Assembly (NCBI RefSeq): GCF_029623955.1
Contig: NZ_JARSBP010000001.1
Location: forward strand, 62,001 to 126,000
Source of the DNA: Mycobacterium sp. 236(2023)
Lineage (GTDB): Bacteria > Actinomycetota > Actinomycetes > Mycobacteriales > Mycobacteriaceae
Length of the DNA stretch: 64,000 nt
Direction of reading: 5' to 3'
The notes below the pieces were generated by a model. The model worked only from the letters and a program-made list of their open reading frames with translations, had not been told where the DNA came from and ran no database searches. This document shows, one piece after another, positions 1 to 8,574 of this stretch (within the stretch, counting starts at the first letter, position 1; each line of letters starts with the position of its first letter). Made by a program: the position numbers and the translations under genes.

Positions 1-163
1 GCGACGCATGGACGGACTGGCTGCCTTCGTCATAGAAACCGCTCTGGGTGACGTGCTGTCCCAGGCTCATGCCGTAGACGCCGCCGCCCAGGCACAGTGC
101 GACCATGACACCGATCACTATGTATCGGTACTGGTACACCGTTCGACCCCACCAGGCGAACAC
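1..163 (-). CDS. mmpL3: MmpL3 trehalose monomycolate transporter, N-terminal fragment
   Basis: Only the first 54 codons are in the window; the gene runs off the left edge. MmpL3 is the essential RND-type inner-membrane transporter that moves trehalose monomycolate across the membrane for mycolate layer assembly. The visible protein starts FAWWGRTVYQYRY, continues into a first membrane helix (about residues 14-33, ending in a glycine-rich stretch) and then reads GQHVTQSGFYDEGSQS, the start of the periplasmic domain. I chose the GTG at 161-163 because AAGGAG lies 6 nt upstream (170-175). The next genes, NYN protein and trmB, keep the M. tuberculosis Rv0206c-Rv0208c order, which supports the identification. 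Confidence 0.93.
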   Translation of the reverse strand, partial: MFAWWGRTVYQYRYIVIGVMVALCLGGGVYGMSLGQHVTQSGFYDEGSQSVHAS

Positions 164-189
164 GTTGGGCTCCTTAAGCTTTAGTTTTT

Positions 190-909
190 CTAGACGCGCG
201 AGTTCAGGAGCGACGACAGCGGCCGGAACGGCTGCAGCCAAGCACCCTGCTCGGGTAGCGAATCGAGTCCGATCCGCGGTAACGGTTCCCGGAAGACGCC
301 TGCGATGTCCTCCAGATCGACGAACTCCAAGGTATCCGACGCTAACGCCCAACTGGCATGTTCGCGAAATCCGAGCACCTGGACCCCGACGCCGGTTCTG
401 GCGATGTCTTCCAGGGGCACTTTGAACGCCTGGCCGTCGGCGGAGGCGACGATCAGACCGGCCAGTCCCTGGCTCTCGCGCAGGGCGATGTGGTCCAGCA
501 TGTCGCTGTCGACGTCACTGTCTTCGTCCACCTTGGGTTTGGCGAACACCGCGAAGCCAACGTTACGCAATGCCTCGACCCAGGGCCGCACGACGTCCGC
601 GCTGCCCGGGGCGATGTTGGTGAAGACGGTGGCCTCGGGTTCGAGCGCCACCGGGCGGCCGGATCCGGCATATTCGGCGGACAGGTCGGCGGTCCGGGAG
701 AGCAGCCAGCGGCCCAGCGCGTCGAAACGGGGCCGGTGGGCGGCGGTCGGACGGCCACCCAGGATCGATCCGAGCCCCATGTCGAGGTTGGGTGCGTCCC
801 AGACGAGAAGGACCCGGCCGGCCCGCGGCGCGGTGTCGGCGCCGAGCTCTGCGTACGTGACCACCTCGGATGTGGCGTCGACGCCGGGCATGTTGTCGGT
901 GACGCTCAT
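190..909 (-). CDS. NYN-domain (PIN-like) putative ribonuclease, Rv0207c-like
   Basis: 239-residue protein with the layout of an NYN/PIN-fold nuclease. A hydrophobic strand leads into DAPNLDMG (D38, N41), followed later by an acidic cluster (DEDSDVDSDMLDHI) and SADGQAF, together giving the conserved acidic metal-binding residues of the family. NYN proteins are usually single-strand RNA nucleases; the substrate here cannot be read from the sequence. The ATG overlaps the trmB stop by 4 bp (ATGA), so the two are translationally coupled, and mmpL3 starts 26 bp downstream. The likely operon order is trmB, NYN gene, mmpL3. The coupling to a tRNA modification enzyme suggests an RNA-related role, which is inference. 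Confidence 0.82.
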   Translation of the reverse strand: MSVTDNMPGVDATSEVVTYAELGADTAPRAGRVLLVWDAPNLDMGLGSILGGRPTAAHRPRFDALGRWLLSRTADLSAEYAGSGRPVALEPEATVFTNIAPGSADVVRPWVEALRNVGFAVFAKPKVDEDSDVDSDMLDHIALRESQGLAGLIVASADGQAFKVPLEDIARTGVGVQVLGFREHASWALASDTLEFVDLEDIAGVFREPLPRIGLDSLPEQGAWLQPFRPLSSLLNSRV

Positions 910-1643
910 GGCGTTCTCTCCCAGAGCAGCTCGGTCACGATGGGACCTGCGAGCGCTTTGCGCTCGTACTTGGTGACGGGCCGGTCCGCCGATATCAGGA
1001 GACGATCAGAGACGGCGACACGGCGCAGGCGCGGCTCGGCGTCGCCGACCTCGGCGATGTGCTCGGCGTATCCCATGTGATCGGTGGCCGCGTGCAGCAC
1101 GCCGCCGGGGCGCAGCCGGTCAGCGATCAGGGCCACGGTGTCGGGCTGCAGCAGCCGGCGCTTGTGGTGGCGCGCCTTGGGCCAAGGGTCGGGGAAGAAG
1201 ACGCGGACGCCGGTCAGCGAGTCGGGCCCGAACATCGAGGTGAGGACGTCGACACCGTCGCCGCGGATCAGCCGGATGTTCGAGGTGCCCTCCCGGTCCA
1301 TCGCACTGAGCAGCTGGGCCAGCCCACGCCGGTAGACCTCGACGGCGACGACGTCGATGTCGGGTTCGGCCTGCGCCATTGCCAGGGTCGAGGTGCCCGT
1401 GCCGCAGCCGATCTCCAGGACGACGGGGGCGTGGCGGCCGAACCAGGCGTCGGTGTCGAGCAGGCCTGCCGGGGCGTCGCCGTCGCGGGCCTGTAGGCCG
1501 AGTTCGGGCCAAAGCCGATCCCAGGTGGCCTGCTGGCTGTCCGAGATGGTGGAACGACGGGCGCGGAAGCTGGTGACGCGGCGGTGGAAGTGCGGGGATT
1601 CCGGCGTCGCGGAAGCGGCGACCTCGGAACCCGTCGATTGCAT
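906..1643 (-). CDS. trmB: tRNA (guanine-N7-)-methyltransferase
   Basis: TrmB methylates N7 of G46 in the variable loop of tRNAs using S-adenosylmethionine. The SAM-binding motif EIGCGTGTSTLAMA is at residues 77-90, and the TrmB signature PDPWPKARHHKRRL lies at about 151-164. I start at ATG 1643, which gives 245 residues; an in-frame TTG at 1664 would add seven residues but has no obvious Shine-Dalgarno sequence. The arginine-rich N-terminal 35 residues are a variable extension, as is common in actinobacterial TrmB. The gene is first in an operon with the NYN gene and mmpL3, and is divergent from the P-loop pair at 1838. Confidence 0.95.
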   Translation of the reverse strand: MQSTGSEVAASATPESPHFHRRVTSFRARRSTISDSQQATWDRLWPELGLQARDGDAPAGLLDTDAWFGRHAPVVLEIGCGTGTSTLAMAQAEPDIDVVAVEVYRRGLAQLLSAMDREGTSNIRLIRGDGVDVLTSMFGPDSLTGVRVFFPDPWPKARHHKRRLLQPDTVALIADRLRPGGVLHAATDHMGYAEHIAEVGDAEPRLRRVAVSDRLLISADRPVTKYERKALAGPIVTELLWERTP

Positions 1644-1837
1644 CCGTCCATGGTCGCTTATCAAGACCGCGCTCCCCGCATCGTGTTACAGATTGATACC
1701 CAACAGTTGCCTTCTCCTGGTACAGGGGGGTACCCACGCCGTCAAGCGGCAAAAGTGGTGTCGTCGCCCCGCCGCAACCGGTGCCACGATTCTGTGGGGG
1801 GCGGACGTCAAGGCCGCCTCGGGGACCGGGGGCCACA

Positions 1838-2821
1838 GTGTTTTCTTTGTCGTCTATGCCGCTGTCGTCGTCAGCTCGGCCGACGTTGGCCGACGCCGTC
1901 GGCCGGTACGCCGCGCACACCGGCAACCCGCGGGTACGCGCGGTAGAGGCGCGGCTTCGCGCACCGCGGTCGGTGGCCGTCCTCGGTCGGTCGGGGGTCG
2001 GCTGCACAGCCGTGGCCCGAGGGCTGGCCGGATCCGGCGTGCGAATTGTCACGAGCGGCGCCGACGTGCACGTTCTTGTCGTCGCCGAGGCGCTCAAGGC
2101 TGAGGACCAGCGGGATCTCGGCGCCGGGCCGACCGTCATCGTCCTCAACAAGGCGGACCTGTCCGGCCGGGTCCCCGGTGGACCGCTCGCGGAAGCCGGG
2201 CGGATCGCGGGCCGGATCGCCGCCGCGTCCGGTTGTCCCGTCGTTCCCACGATCGCTCACCTCGCTGCGGTCGACGTCGACGAGGAGATGGCTGCGGCAC
2301 TGCGCACGTTGGCGGTGACACCTGCCGACATGACGTCGGTCGATGCGTTCGTGGCCGCGCCGCACGTGGTGCCCGGCCCCGTTCGACGCCGTCTGCTCGA
2401 GCGACTCGACCGGTTCGGCATTGCGCACGCGGTTCTTGCCGTCGCCGACGGTGCGGACGGCGCGCAGGTGGCCGCGCGGTTGCGGGCACTCAGCCAGGTG
2501 GACGCCGCCGTGGCCCGGATTGGCGAATTCGATGCCGAGGTGGAGTACCGCCGCGGCTGCTCGGCGCTGGCGGGGCTGCGACGGGTCGCCGCGGAGACGC
2601 GCGACGACGAGCTGGCCTCGTTCCTGGTTTCCGACCAGGTCGTGTCGGCGGTGATGACGTCCGCCGCGAACGTCATGGAGGCGGCGGGTGTGCGTGTCGA
2701 CCTCGGTGACGGTCTTCGCAGTGCGGTGCGGTGGCGCCACTACGCGGACGGGCCTCTGAATGCACTGCACCGCCGGTGCGCCGCCGACATCTCGCGCGGT
2801 CTGCTGAGGTCGCAGCAGTGA
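1838..2821 (+). CDS. Rv0209-like degenerate P-loop protein
   Basis: About 327 residues. The N-terminal half looks like a small GTPase domain: a P-loop-like LGRSGVGCTAVARGL, then VIVLNKADL, a good G4 motif (NKxD). The P-loop lysine is replaced by cysteine (GRSGVGCT instead of GxxxxGK[ST]), and no DxxG G3 motif is evident, so nucleotide hydrolysis is doubtful. The second half is helical with no motif I recognise. I prefer GTG 1838 (GGGG run just upstream); ATG 1856 is the alternative. The stop overlaps the next gene by 4 bp (GTGA), so the two are coupled. Synteny matches Rv0209, which to my knowledge is uncharacterised. Confidence 0.75.
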   Translation: MFSLSSMPLSSSARPTLADAVGRYAAHTGNPRVRAVEARLRAPRSVAVLGRSGVGCTAVARGLAGSGVRIVTSGADVHVLVVAEALKAEDQRDLGAGPTVIVLNKADLSGRVPGGPLAEAGRIAGRIAAASGCPVVPTIAHLAAVDVDEEMAAALRTLAVTPADMTSVDAFVAAPHVVPGPVRRRLLERLDRFGIAHAVLAVADGADGAQVAARLRALSQVDAAVARIGEFDAEVEYRRGCSALAGLRRVAAETRDDELASFLVSDQVVSAVMTSAANVMEAAGVRVDLGDGLRSAVRWRHYADGPLNALHRRCAADISRGLLRSQQ

Positions 2822-4044
2822 CGGCGCCGGAGGTGGTGGTGGTGGCCGGCCCACCTCGGGCGGGGGTGTCGGCGATGGTGAGCGAGTTGAGCCGCAGGCT
2901 CCCGTCGTACCGGTTCGCCGAGCGCACGGAGTTGTCGTCGGACGACAGTCCCGCAGCAGTCGTGTTCGTCGTCTCTGCGGTTGCCCCGCTCACCGAATCG
3001 GATTGTGCACTGCCCGAGTTCGCCGCCGACATCGACGTGGTGGTCGCCGTCGTCGCGAAGATCGACGACCACCGCGACTGGCAGGCCGTCCTTTCCGTCA
3101 ACCGCGCAGCGCTGGGCAGGCCCGTGCCGTGGGTCGGTGCGGCGGCGGCACCCAGGCTGGGTGAACCGATCATGGACGAATTGGTCGGCGTGCTGGACTC
3201 GGCGCTCGGCGACGCCACCGTTCGGGCTCGAAATACGTTGCTGGCGAACGACTTCCGAGTTGCTCAGCTTCGAAACCAGCGGGAGCGCCTGATGCGAAGC
3301 AGGCGGCTGGCGGCCGCGGAACGTGCGCGCACGTTGCGCGGCGCGGTCCAGCAGGTCCGGCTTGATCTGACGCACACCGTGCGGAGGCGGTGCGCCGCGC
3401 TGCGCACCGAGTTGGTCGAGAAGGCGGCGGCGGTCGACAGGGGTGAGGTGGGGTCCTTCCCTCGGTACGTTCGCCAGCGCTGCCGCGACGTGCTGGCCGA
3501 CGTCGACGCCGACATTTCCGCACATGCCGGCGCGACGGCGGCTGCCCCGCCACCGGATCTCGAACCGGCAGATCCGCCGCTGACACCGCGCCGGCTGGAG
3601 AACCGACTGATGGCCGTGCTCGGCGCGGGGTTCGGCTTCGGTGTCGCCTTGGTGGTGACGCGCGTCGTCGCGGGACTCGCGCCCGGGCTCGCGCTCGCGG
3701 GACTGGCCGTCGGCGGAGGTGTCGGGCTGGCGACGTCGGTGTGGGTGATCCGGGCGCGCACACTTCTTCACGTCCGGACACTGCTTCAGGCGTGGGCGGC
3801 CGAGGTGGCTGCCGCGGCGCGGGCCGCCGCCGAGGAACGGGTGGCGACGCGCATGCTGGCCGCCGAGACCTCGATGGCCTTGGCGAGCGCCACTGCGGGG
3901 GCGGGCGAGGACGAGGAATTCGGTGATCAGATCGCGGCGATCGAGGCCAAAATTCGGCAGCTCACGCGCTCGGAGGAGGCTTCTGGGTTGTTACCGATCG
4001 GTAGATCACCCGGTTACCGCCATCTGAATCGTTCCTGTGAGTGA
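2818..4044 (+). CDS. Rv0210-like membrane-anchored degenerate P-loop protein
   Basis: 408 residues from the GTG at 2818 that overlaps the upstream stop. It opens with VVVVAGPPRAGVSAM, a P-loop lacking lysine (GPPRAGVS), and has AKIDDH in the G4 position, so it reads as a degenerate relative of its neighbour. A long charged helical region (about residues 150-235) follows. Two adjacent membrane helices come next (about 261-312: AVLGAGFGFGVALVVT and GLALAGLAVGGGVGLA), then a helical tail. The arrangement of G-like domain, helical stalk and membrane hairpin is reminiscent of bacterial dynamin-like pairs such as IniA/IniC, but this is only an architectural analogy. Confidence 0.75.
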   Translation: MTAPEVVVVAGPPRAGVSAMVSELSRRLPSYRFAERTELSSDDSPAAVVFVVSAVAPLTESDCALPEFAADIDVVVAVVAKIDDHRDWQAVLSVNRAALGRPVPWVGAAAAPRLGEPIMDELVGVLDSALGDATVRARNTLLANDFRVAQLRNQRERLMRSRRLAAAERARTLRGAVQQVRLDLTHTVRRRCAALRTELVEKAAAVDRGEVGSFPRYVRQRCRDVLADVDADISAHAGATAAAPPPDLEPADPPLTPRRLENRLMAVLGAGFGFGVALVVTRVVAGLAPGLALAGLAVGGGVGLATSVWVIRARTLLHVRTLLQAWAAEVAAAARAAAEERVATRMLAAETSMALASATAGAGEDEEFGDQIAAIEAKIRQLTRSEEASGLLPIGRSPGYRHLNRSCE

Positions 4045-4065
4045 TTGGACATACTCCTGATTTAC

Positions 4066-4084
4066 CGCGGGTATCTCACCCGCG
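4066..4084. repeat. Inverted repeat upstream of pckG
   Basis: Perfect 7-bp arms CGCGGGT (4066-4072) and ACCCGCG (4078-4084) around a 5-nt loop, followed by TTAACC. It lies 21 bp after the Rv0210-like stop and about 120 bp before pckG. It could be a weak terminator of the upstream pair or a regulator site for pckG; there is no T-tract. Confidence 0.5.
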
Positions 4085-4206
4085 TTAACCTCAATACACA
4101 GTGACGGCCGTGGCTGCCATCTGGTTTGAGTCCTGGGGGCCTCAATCCTGGCGCCGCCCGCGTTCTGGCAGACCTTTCGCAGCAAGATGCAGGGAGACAA
4201 CACAGC

Positions 4207-6036
4207 ATGACCGCAGCGACCATTCCGGGACTGGATTCCGCACCGACAAAGCACGAGGGGCTGCTGGCGTGGGTCCGCGAAGTTGCCGAGCTGACGCAGC
4301 CGGACCGCGTGGCTTGGGCTGACGGCTCCCAGGAGGAATACGAGCGCCTCGCCCAGCAGCTCGTCGACGCGGGCACCTTCCAGAAGCTCAACAACGAGAA
4401 GCAGCCGAACTCGTTCCTGGCGCTCTCCGATCCCTCCGACGTCGCGCGCGTCGAGTCGCGCACCTACATCTGCTCGCAGCGCGAGATCGACGCGGGGCCC
4501 ACCAACAACTGGATGGACCCGGCCGAGATGCGCGGCATCATGACCGACCTCTACCGCGGCTCGATGCGCGGACGCACCCTGTGGGTGGTGCCGTTCTGCA
4601 TGGGCCCGCTGGACGCCGAGGATCCGAAGCTGGGCGTCGAGCTCACCGACTCGGAGTACGTGGTCGTGTCGATGCGCACGATGACCCGGATGGGTCAGGC
4701 GGCGCTGGAGAAGATCGGCGACGACGGCTTCTTCGTCAAGGCGCTGCACTCCCTCGGTGCGCCGCTGGAAGACGGTGAGAAGGACGTGCCGTGGCCCTGC
4801 AACGACACGAAGTACATCACCCACTTCCCCGAGACCCGGGAGATCTGGAGCTACGGCTCCGGCTACGGCGGCAACGCGCTGCTGGGCAAGAAGTGCTACT
4901 CGCTGCGCATCGCGTCGGCGATGGCCCACGACGAGGGCTGGCTCGCCGAGCACATGCTGATCGTCAAGCTGATCTCCCCGGAGAACAAGGCCTACTTCGT
5001 CGCCGCGGCGTTCCCCTCGGCGTGCGGTAAGACCAACCTCGCCATGCTGCAGCCCACGATTCCGGGCTGGCGCGCCGAGACCGTCGGCGACGACATCGCG
5101 TGGATGCGCTTCGGCAAGGACGGCCGGCTGTACGCCGTCAACCCCGAGTTCGGCTTCTTCGGTGTCGCGCCCGGCACCAACTGGGATTCCAACCCCAACG
5201 CGATGAAGACGATCGCCGCCGGCAACACCGTCTTCACCAACGTCGCCAAGACCGACGACGGCGATGTGTGGTGGGAGGGCCTGGAGGGCGAGCCCGATCA
5301 CCTGATCGACTGGAAGGGCAACGACTGGGTTCTCCGCGAGACGGAAACCAAAGCCGCGCACCCGAATTCGCGCTACTGCACCCCGATCTCGCAGTGCCCG
5401 ACGCTGGCGCCGGAGTGGGACGACCCGCAGGGTGTGCCGATCTCGGCGATCCTGTTCGGCGGCCGTCGCAAGACCACCGTCCCGCTGATCACCGAGGCCC
5501 GCGACTGGCAGCACGGTGTCTTCATCGGCGCCACGCTCGGTTCCGAGCAGACCGCCGCCGCCGAGGGCAAGGTCGGCACCGTGCGCCGCGACCCGATGGC
5601 CATGCTGCCGTTCCTGGGCTACAACGTCGGTGACTACTTCCAGCACTGGATCAACATCGGCAAGCAGGCCGACGAGTCGAAGCTGCCGAAGGTGTTCTTC
5701 GTCAACTGGTTCCGCCGCGGCGAGGACGGCCGCTTCCTGTGGCCCGGCTTCGGCGAGAACAGCCGCGTGCTGAAGTGGGCCATCGAGCGCATCGAGCACA
5801 CCGCCGAAGGTAAGAGCACCCCGATCGGCATCGTGCCGACCGCTGCCGACCTGGATCTGTCCGGGCTCGACGTGGATCCGGCTGACGTCGACGAGGCGCT
5901 GAAGGTCAACGCCGACGAGTGGCGTGCTGAACTGCCTCTGATCGAGGAGTGGTTCGAGTTCGTCGGCGAGAAGCTGCCGACGGGCATCAAGGACGAGTTC
6001 GACGCCTTGAAGACCCGCCTCGCCGAAGAGGCCTAG
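4207..6036 (+). CDS. pckG: Phosphoenolpyruvate carboxykinase (GTP)
   Basis: Catalyses oxaloacetate + GTP to phosphoenolpyruvate + CO2 + GDP, the entry step of gluconeogenesis when the cell grows on fatty acids or sterols. At 609 residues it has the normal length for the GTP-dependent class (M. tuberculosis PckA has 606). Visible motifs are the P-loop-like [13 protein letters not shown] (residues 269-281, containing the family's reactive cysteine), [14 protein letters not shown], and [12 protein letters not shown] with metal- and substrate-contacting residues. The ATG at 4207 is preceded by GGGAGAC. The reading frame is open further upstream, but [11 protein letters not shown] matches the family start. 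It is a single gene with its own promoter region; the surrounding fatty-acid genes make a gluconeogenic role natural. Confidence 0.97.
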   Translation: MTAATIPGLDSAPTKHEGLLAWVREVAELTQPDRVAWADGSQEEYERLAQQLVDAGTFQKLNNEKQPNSFLALSDPSDVARVESRTYICSQREIDAGPTNNWMDPAEMRGIMTDLYRGSMRGRTLWVVPFCMGPLDAEDPKLGVELTDSEYVVVSMRTMTRMGQAALEKIGDDGFFVKALHSLGAPLEDGEKDVPWPCNDTKYITHFPETREIWSYGSGYGGNALLGKKCYSLRIASAMAHDEGWLAEHMLIVKLISPENKAYFVAAAFPSACGKTNLAMLQPTIPGWRAETVGDDIAWMRFGKDGRLYAVNPEFGFFGVAPGTNWDSNPNAMKTIAAGNTVFTNVAKTDDGDVWWEGLEGEPDHLIDWKGNDWVLRETETKAAHPNSRYCTPISQCPTLAPEWDDPQGVPISAILFGGRRKTTVPLITEARDWQHGVFIGATLGSEQTAAAEGKVGTVRRDPMAMLPFLGYNVGDYFQHWINIGKQADESKLPKVFFVNWFRRGEDGRFLWPGFGENSRVLKWAIERIEHTAEGKSTPIGIVPTAADLDLSGLDVDPADVDEALKVNADEWRAELPLIEEWFEFVGEKLPTGIKDEFDALKTRLAEEA

Positions 6037-6046
6037 CCGTTCACAC

Positions 6047-6092
6047 CGCGAGCGCGCGAGTCTGCACACTGACACGCCGCTCGCGTTGTGCA
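6047..6092. repeat. Interleaved inverted repeats downstream of pckG
   Basis: CGCGAGCG (6047-6054) pairs with CGCTCGCG (6078-6085), while TGCACA (6063-6068), inside that loop, pairs with TGTGCA (6087-6092), outside it. The first stem alone could be a terminator hairpin for pckG. The order A1-B1-A2-B2 is also that of a pseudoknot. Confidence 0.5.
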
Positions 6093-6137
6093 TTCTGGGC
6101 ACGCTCGTCGGCGGCGACAGCGCGCACCCAGCCACCT

Positions 6138-6169
6138 CTTGACAGGTGTCAAGTTTAGGCTTGTAGAGT
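6138..6169 (+). promoter_or_regulatory. fadD4 promoter with operator-like palindrome
   Basis: CTTGACAGGTGTCAAG (6138-6153) is a palindrome with 7-bp arms that contains the -35 hexamer TTGACA (6139-6144). A -10 box TAGAGT (TANNNT) lies at 6164-6169, six bases before the ATG, so the transcript is probably leaderless. A repressor bound to the palindrome would cover the -35. A closely similar palindrome precedes the fused acyl-CoA dehydrogenase (18702-18715). Confidence 0.65.
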
Positions 6170-6175
6170 CTTCGC

Positions 6176-7696
6176 ATGCAGATCCGTGACACCGCCGTCG
6201 CCAGCCCCGACAAGCCCGCCATCGTCATGTATCCGTCGGGAACGGTGGTGACATTCGGCGAGCTCGAGGCCAGGGCGAACCGCCTCGCGCATCTGTTCCG
6301 CAGGGCCGGGCTCGTCGAAGGCGATGCCGTCGCGATCCTGATGGAGAACAACGAGCACATGCACGCGGTCATGTGGGCCGCGCGCCGCTGCGGTCTGTAC
6401 TACGTGCCCATCAACACGCACCTGACCGCCGCCGAGGCGGCCTACATCGTCGACAACAGCAGCGCCAAGGCGATCGTCGGATCTGGCAAGCTCACAGACA
6501 CTCTCGCCGGGCTCGCCGCGGAACTGCCCAACGGGCTTCCGCCGGTTCTCCTCATCGCCGACGGGACTCTCGACGGATGGCAGAGCTACCCCGAATGTGT
6601 TGCGGATCAACCGGATACGCCCATCGACGACGAGATCGAGGGTGACCTGCTGCAGTACTCCTCGGGTACGACGGGCCGTCCCAAAGGCATCAAACGTGCA
6701 CTGACACATCAGAAGCCGGCCGAGGTGCCCGGTCTGATGGCCGCGCTGGTGTCGTTCTGGATGCACCCGGAGGCCGTCTATCTGAGCCCCGCCCCGCTGT
6801 ATCACACGGCGCCGTCGGTGTGGTCGATGCAGACCCAGGCCGGCGGAATCACGACGGTGGTGATGGAGAAGTTCGACGCCGAGGGTGCGCTCGACGCGAT
6901 CGCCAAACACCGTGTCACACATGGTCAGTTCGTGCCGGTCATGTTCACCCGCATGCTCAAGCTCCCGGAAGACGTCCGCACCTCCTACGACGTGTCGAGC
7001 CTGGAGCGCGTCATGCACGCCGCCGCCCCGTGTCCCGTCGAGATCAAGAAGCAGATGATCGACTGGTGGGGCCCCATCGTCGACGAGTACTACGCCTCCT
7101 CCGAGGCACACGGCTCGACGCTGATCACCGCCGACGAGTGGCTGGCCCACCCCGGTTCGGTGGGGCGCCCGCTGGCCGGTGCCCTGCACATCGTCGGCGA
7201 GGACGGCAACGAACTGCCCCCCGGCGAGGCCGGCGAGATCTACTTCGAGGGCGGCTTCGACTTCGAGTACCTCAACGATCCCGACAAGACCGCCAAGTCC
7301 CGCAGCACCCACGGGTGGAAGACCGTCGGCGACATCGGCTACGTCGACGAGGAGGGTTACCTCTACCTCACCGACCGCAGGCACCACATGATCATCTCGG
7401 GCGGGGTGAACATCTACCCGCAGGAAGCCGAGAACATGCTCGTCACGCATCCGTTGGTGATGGACGCCGCGGTGTTCGGTGTGCCCGACGACGAGATGGG
7501 TCAGCGGGTGAAAGGTGTTGTCCAGACGGTCGACCCCGCCGACGCCACCCCGGAGTTCGGTGAGGAACTGATCGCGTGGCTGCGAGACCGGCTGGCGCAC
7601 TACAAGTGCCCGCGGTCCATCTCGTTCGAGGCGCAACTGCCGCGCACCGACACGGGCAAGCTGTACAAGCAGGAGCTGATAAACAAGTACTCGTGA
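6176..7696 (+). CDS. fadD4: Acyl-CoA synthetase, FadD4-like
   Basis: 506-residue ANL-superfamily adenylate-forming enzyme that activates a carboxylic acid to its CoA thioester through an acyl-AMP. The P-loop SSGTTGRPKG is at residues 161-170, YYASSEAHG is the adenine-binding region, GDIGYVDEEGYLYLTDR carries the hinge and ribose-binding aspartate, and PRTDTGKLYK holds the C-terminal catalytic lysine. The ATG follows a promoter with a -10 box only 6 nt away. The stop overlaps the next gene by 4 bp (GTGA), so a CoA ester made here may be passed to the hydratase-like partner (inference). Position after pckA corresponds to Rv0214; the natural substrate is unknown. Confidence 0.9.
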   Translation: MQIRDTAVASPDKPAIVMYPSGTVVTFGELEARANRLAHLFRRAGLVEGDAVAILMENNEHMHAVMWAARRCGLYYVPINTHLTAAEAAYIVDNSSAKAIVGSGKLTDTLAGLAAELPNGLPPVLLIADGTLDGWQSYPECVADQPDTPIDDEIEGDLLQYSSGTTGRPKGIKRALTHQKPAEVPGLMAALVSFWMHPEAVYLSPAPLYHTAPSVWSMQTQAGGITTVVMEKFDAEGALDAIAKHRVTHGQFVPVMFTRMLKLPEDVRTSYDVSSLERVMHAAAPCPVEIKKQMIDWWGPIVDEYYASSEAHGSTLITADEWLAHPGSVGRPLAGALHIVGEDGNELPPGEAGEIYFEGGFDFEYLNDPDKTAKSRSTHGWKTVGDIGYVDEEGYLYLTDRRHHMIISGGVNIYPQEAENMLVTHPLVMDAAVFGVPDDEMGQRVKGVVQTVDPADATPEFGEELIAWLRDRLAHYKCPRSISFEAQLPRTDTGKLYKQELINKYS

Positions 7697-8571
7697 ACGA
7701 GCTGGCCGGGGGAGTGCGGGTCGCCGTCGGGACACCGTCGGACGACGCATCCTTCACGCTGACCGAGGACGTCACCGACGATCCCCGCGCCGTCACCGTC
7801 ACCTCGGTGCCCGACGCGCTTGCCGAGCTCACCGAGCGCTGCCGACGCTGGCCGCAGGCCGCGGCCGTCTGCGACGACGTCCTGCGCGCCGTCGACGTCA
7901 AGGGTTCGACGTTCGCGGGCGTCGTCACCGAATCGCTGGCCTACTCGACGCTTCAATCCGGTACCGAGTTCGCCGGCTGGCTGGCCGGCCGTGGACCGGC
8001 CGTCGTACCCGTCGTCCCGAATCCCGTTGTGGCAGAACGCGACGGAGACCGTCTCACGGTTCGCTTCAACCGGGCCGCGCGGCACAATGCGTTCTCGACC
8101 GACGCCCGCGCGGCGCTGCTGGAGGCCCTCGAGGTCGCCCGGTTGGACCCGTCGGTCACCGAAGTCGTCGTGGCGGGCAACGGCCCGTCGTTCTGCAGCG
8201 GCGGCGATCTGGCCGAGTTCGGCACGTTCGCAGACCCGGCCAGCGCGCACATCGCCCGGACCCGCCACAGTCCTGCTCTCGTGCTCGACGAGATCACCGC
8301 CCGGCTGGGCCGCGCCTGCCGCGCCGAGATCCACGGCCAGGTGCAGGGCAGCGGACTGGAGATGGCGGCCTACTGCGGTTGGGTGCGATGCCGTCCCGAC
8401 GCGGTCCTCGGGCTACCGGAGCTCGCGCTCGGGCTGATACCGGGTGCTGGCGGGACGGTCAGCATCACCCGCCGCATCGGCCGTTGGCGCACTGCCTATC
8501 TCGTGTTGTCCGGCCGCTCGATCGACGCCGAGACCGCGCTGCGGTGGGGCCTGGTCGACGAGATCGGCTGA
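7693..8571 (+). CDS. Enoyl-CoA hydratase/isomerase family protein with N-terminal extension
   Basis: 292 residues from GTG 7693, which overlaps the fadD4 stop. Residues from about 110 onward form a crotonase fold: RLTVRFNRAARHNAFS, the oxyanion-hole/CoA-site motif FCSGGDLAEFG, HGQVQGSGLEMAAYC and PELALGLIPGAGGTVSI with one of the acidic positions used by hydratases (PELALG). The first ~110 residues are not a typical crotonase N-terminus; they contain a second, weak domain-like segment (LAELTERCRRWPQAAAVCDDVL). It probably acts on the CoA thioester formed by FadD4. It lacks an obvious GDFxxG-type second glutamate, so isomerase or thioesterase-like chemistry is possible. Confidence 0.8.
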   Translation: MNELAGGVRVAVGTPSDDASFTLTEDVTDDPRAVTVTSVPDALAELTERCRRWPQAAAVCDDVLRAVDVKGSTFAGVVTESLAYSTLQSGTEFAGWLAGRGPAVVPVVPNPVVAERDGDRLTVRFNRAARHNAFSTDARAALLEALEVARLDPSVTEVVVAGNGPSFCSGGDLAEFGTFADPASAHIARTRHSPALVLDEITARLGRACRAEIHGQVQGSGLEMAAYCGWVRCRPDAVLGLPELALGLIPGAGGTVSITRRIGRWRTAYLVLSGRSIDAETALRWGLVDEIG

Positions 8572-8574
8572 TTG

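Noticed and set aside
1719..1734. GGTAC-N6-GTACC inverted repeat before the Rv0209-like gene
   Set aside because: Five-base arms in a G-run are expected by chance; no second copy and no promoter context.
4006..6372. 788-codon open frame antisense to pckG
   Set aside because: It is the complement of a highly biased GC-rich gene; the translation is repetitive and has no family features, while the opposite strand encodes a complete PEP carboxykinase.
6155..7750. 531-codon open frame antisense to fadD4
   Set aside because: Mirror of a clear acyl-CoA synthetase; composition (runs of R, H, V, G) is typical of high-GC antisense frames.
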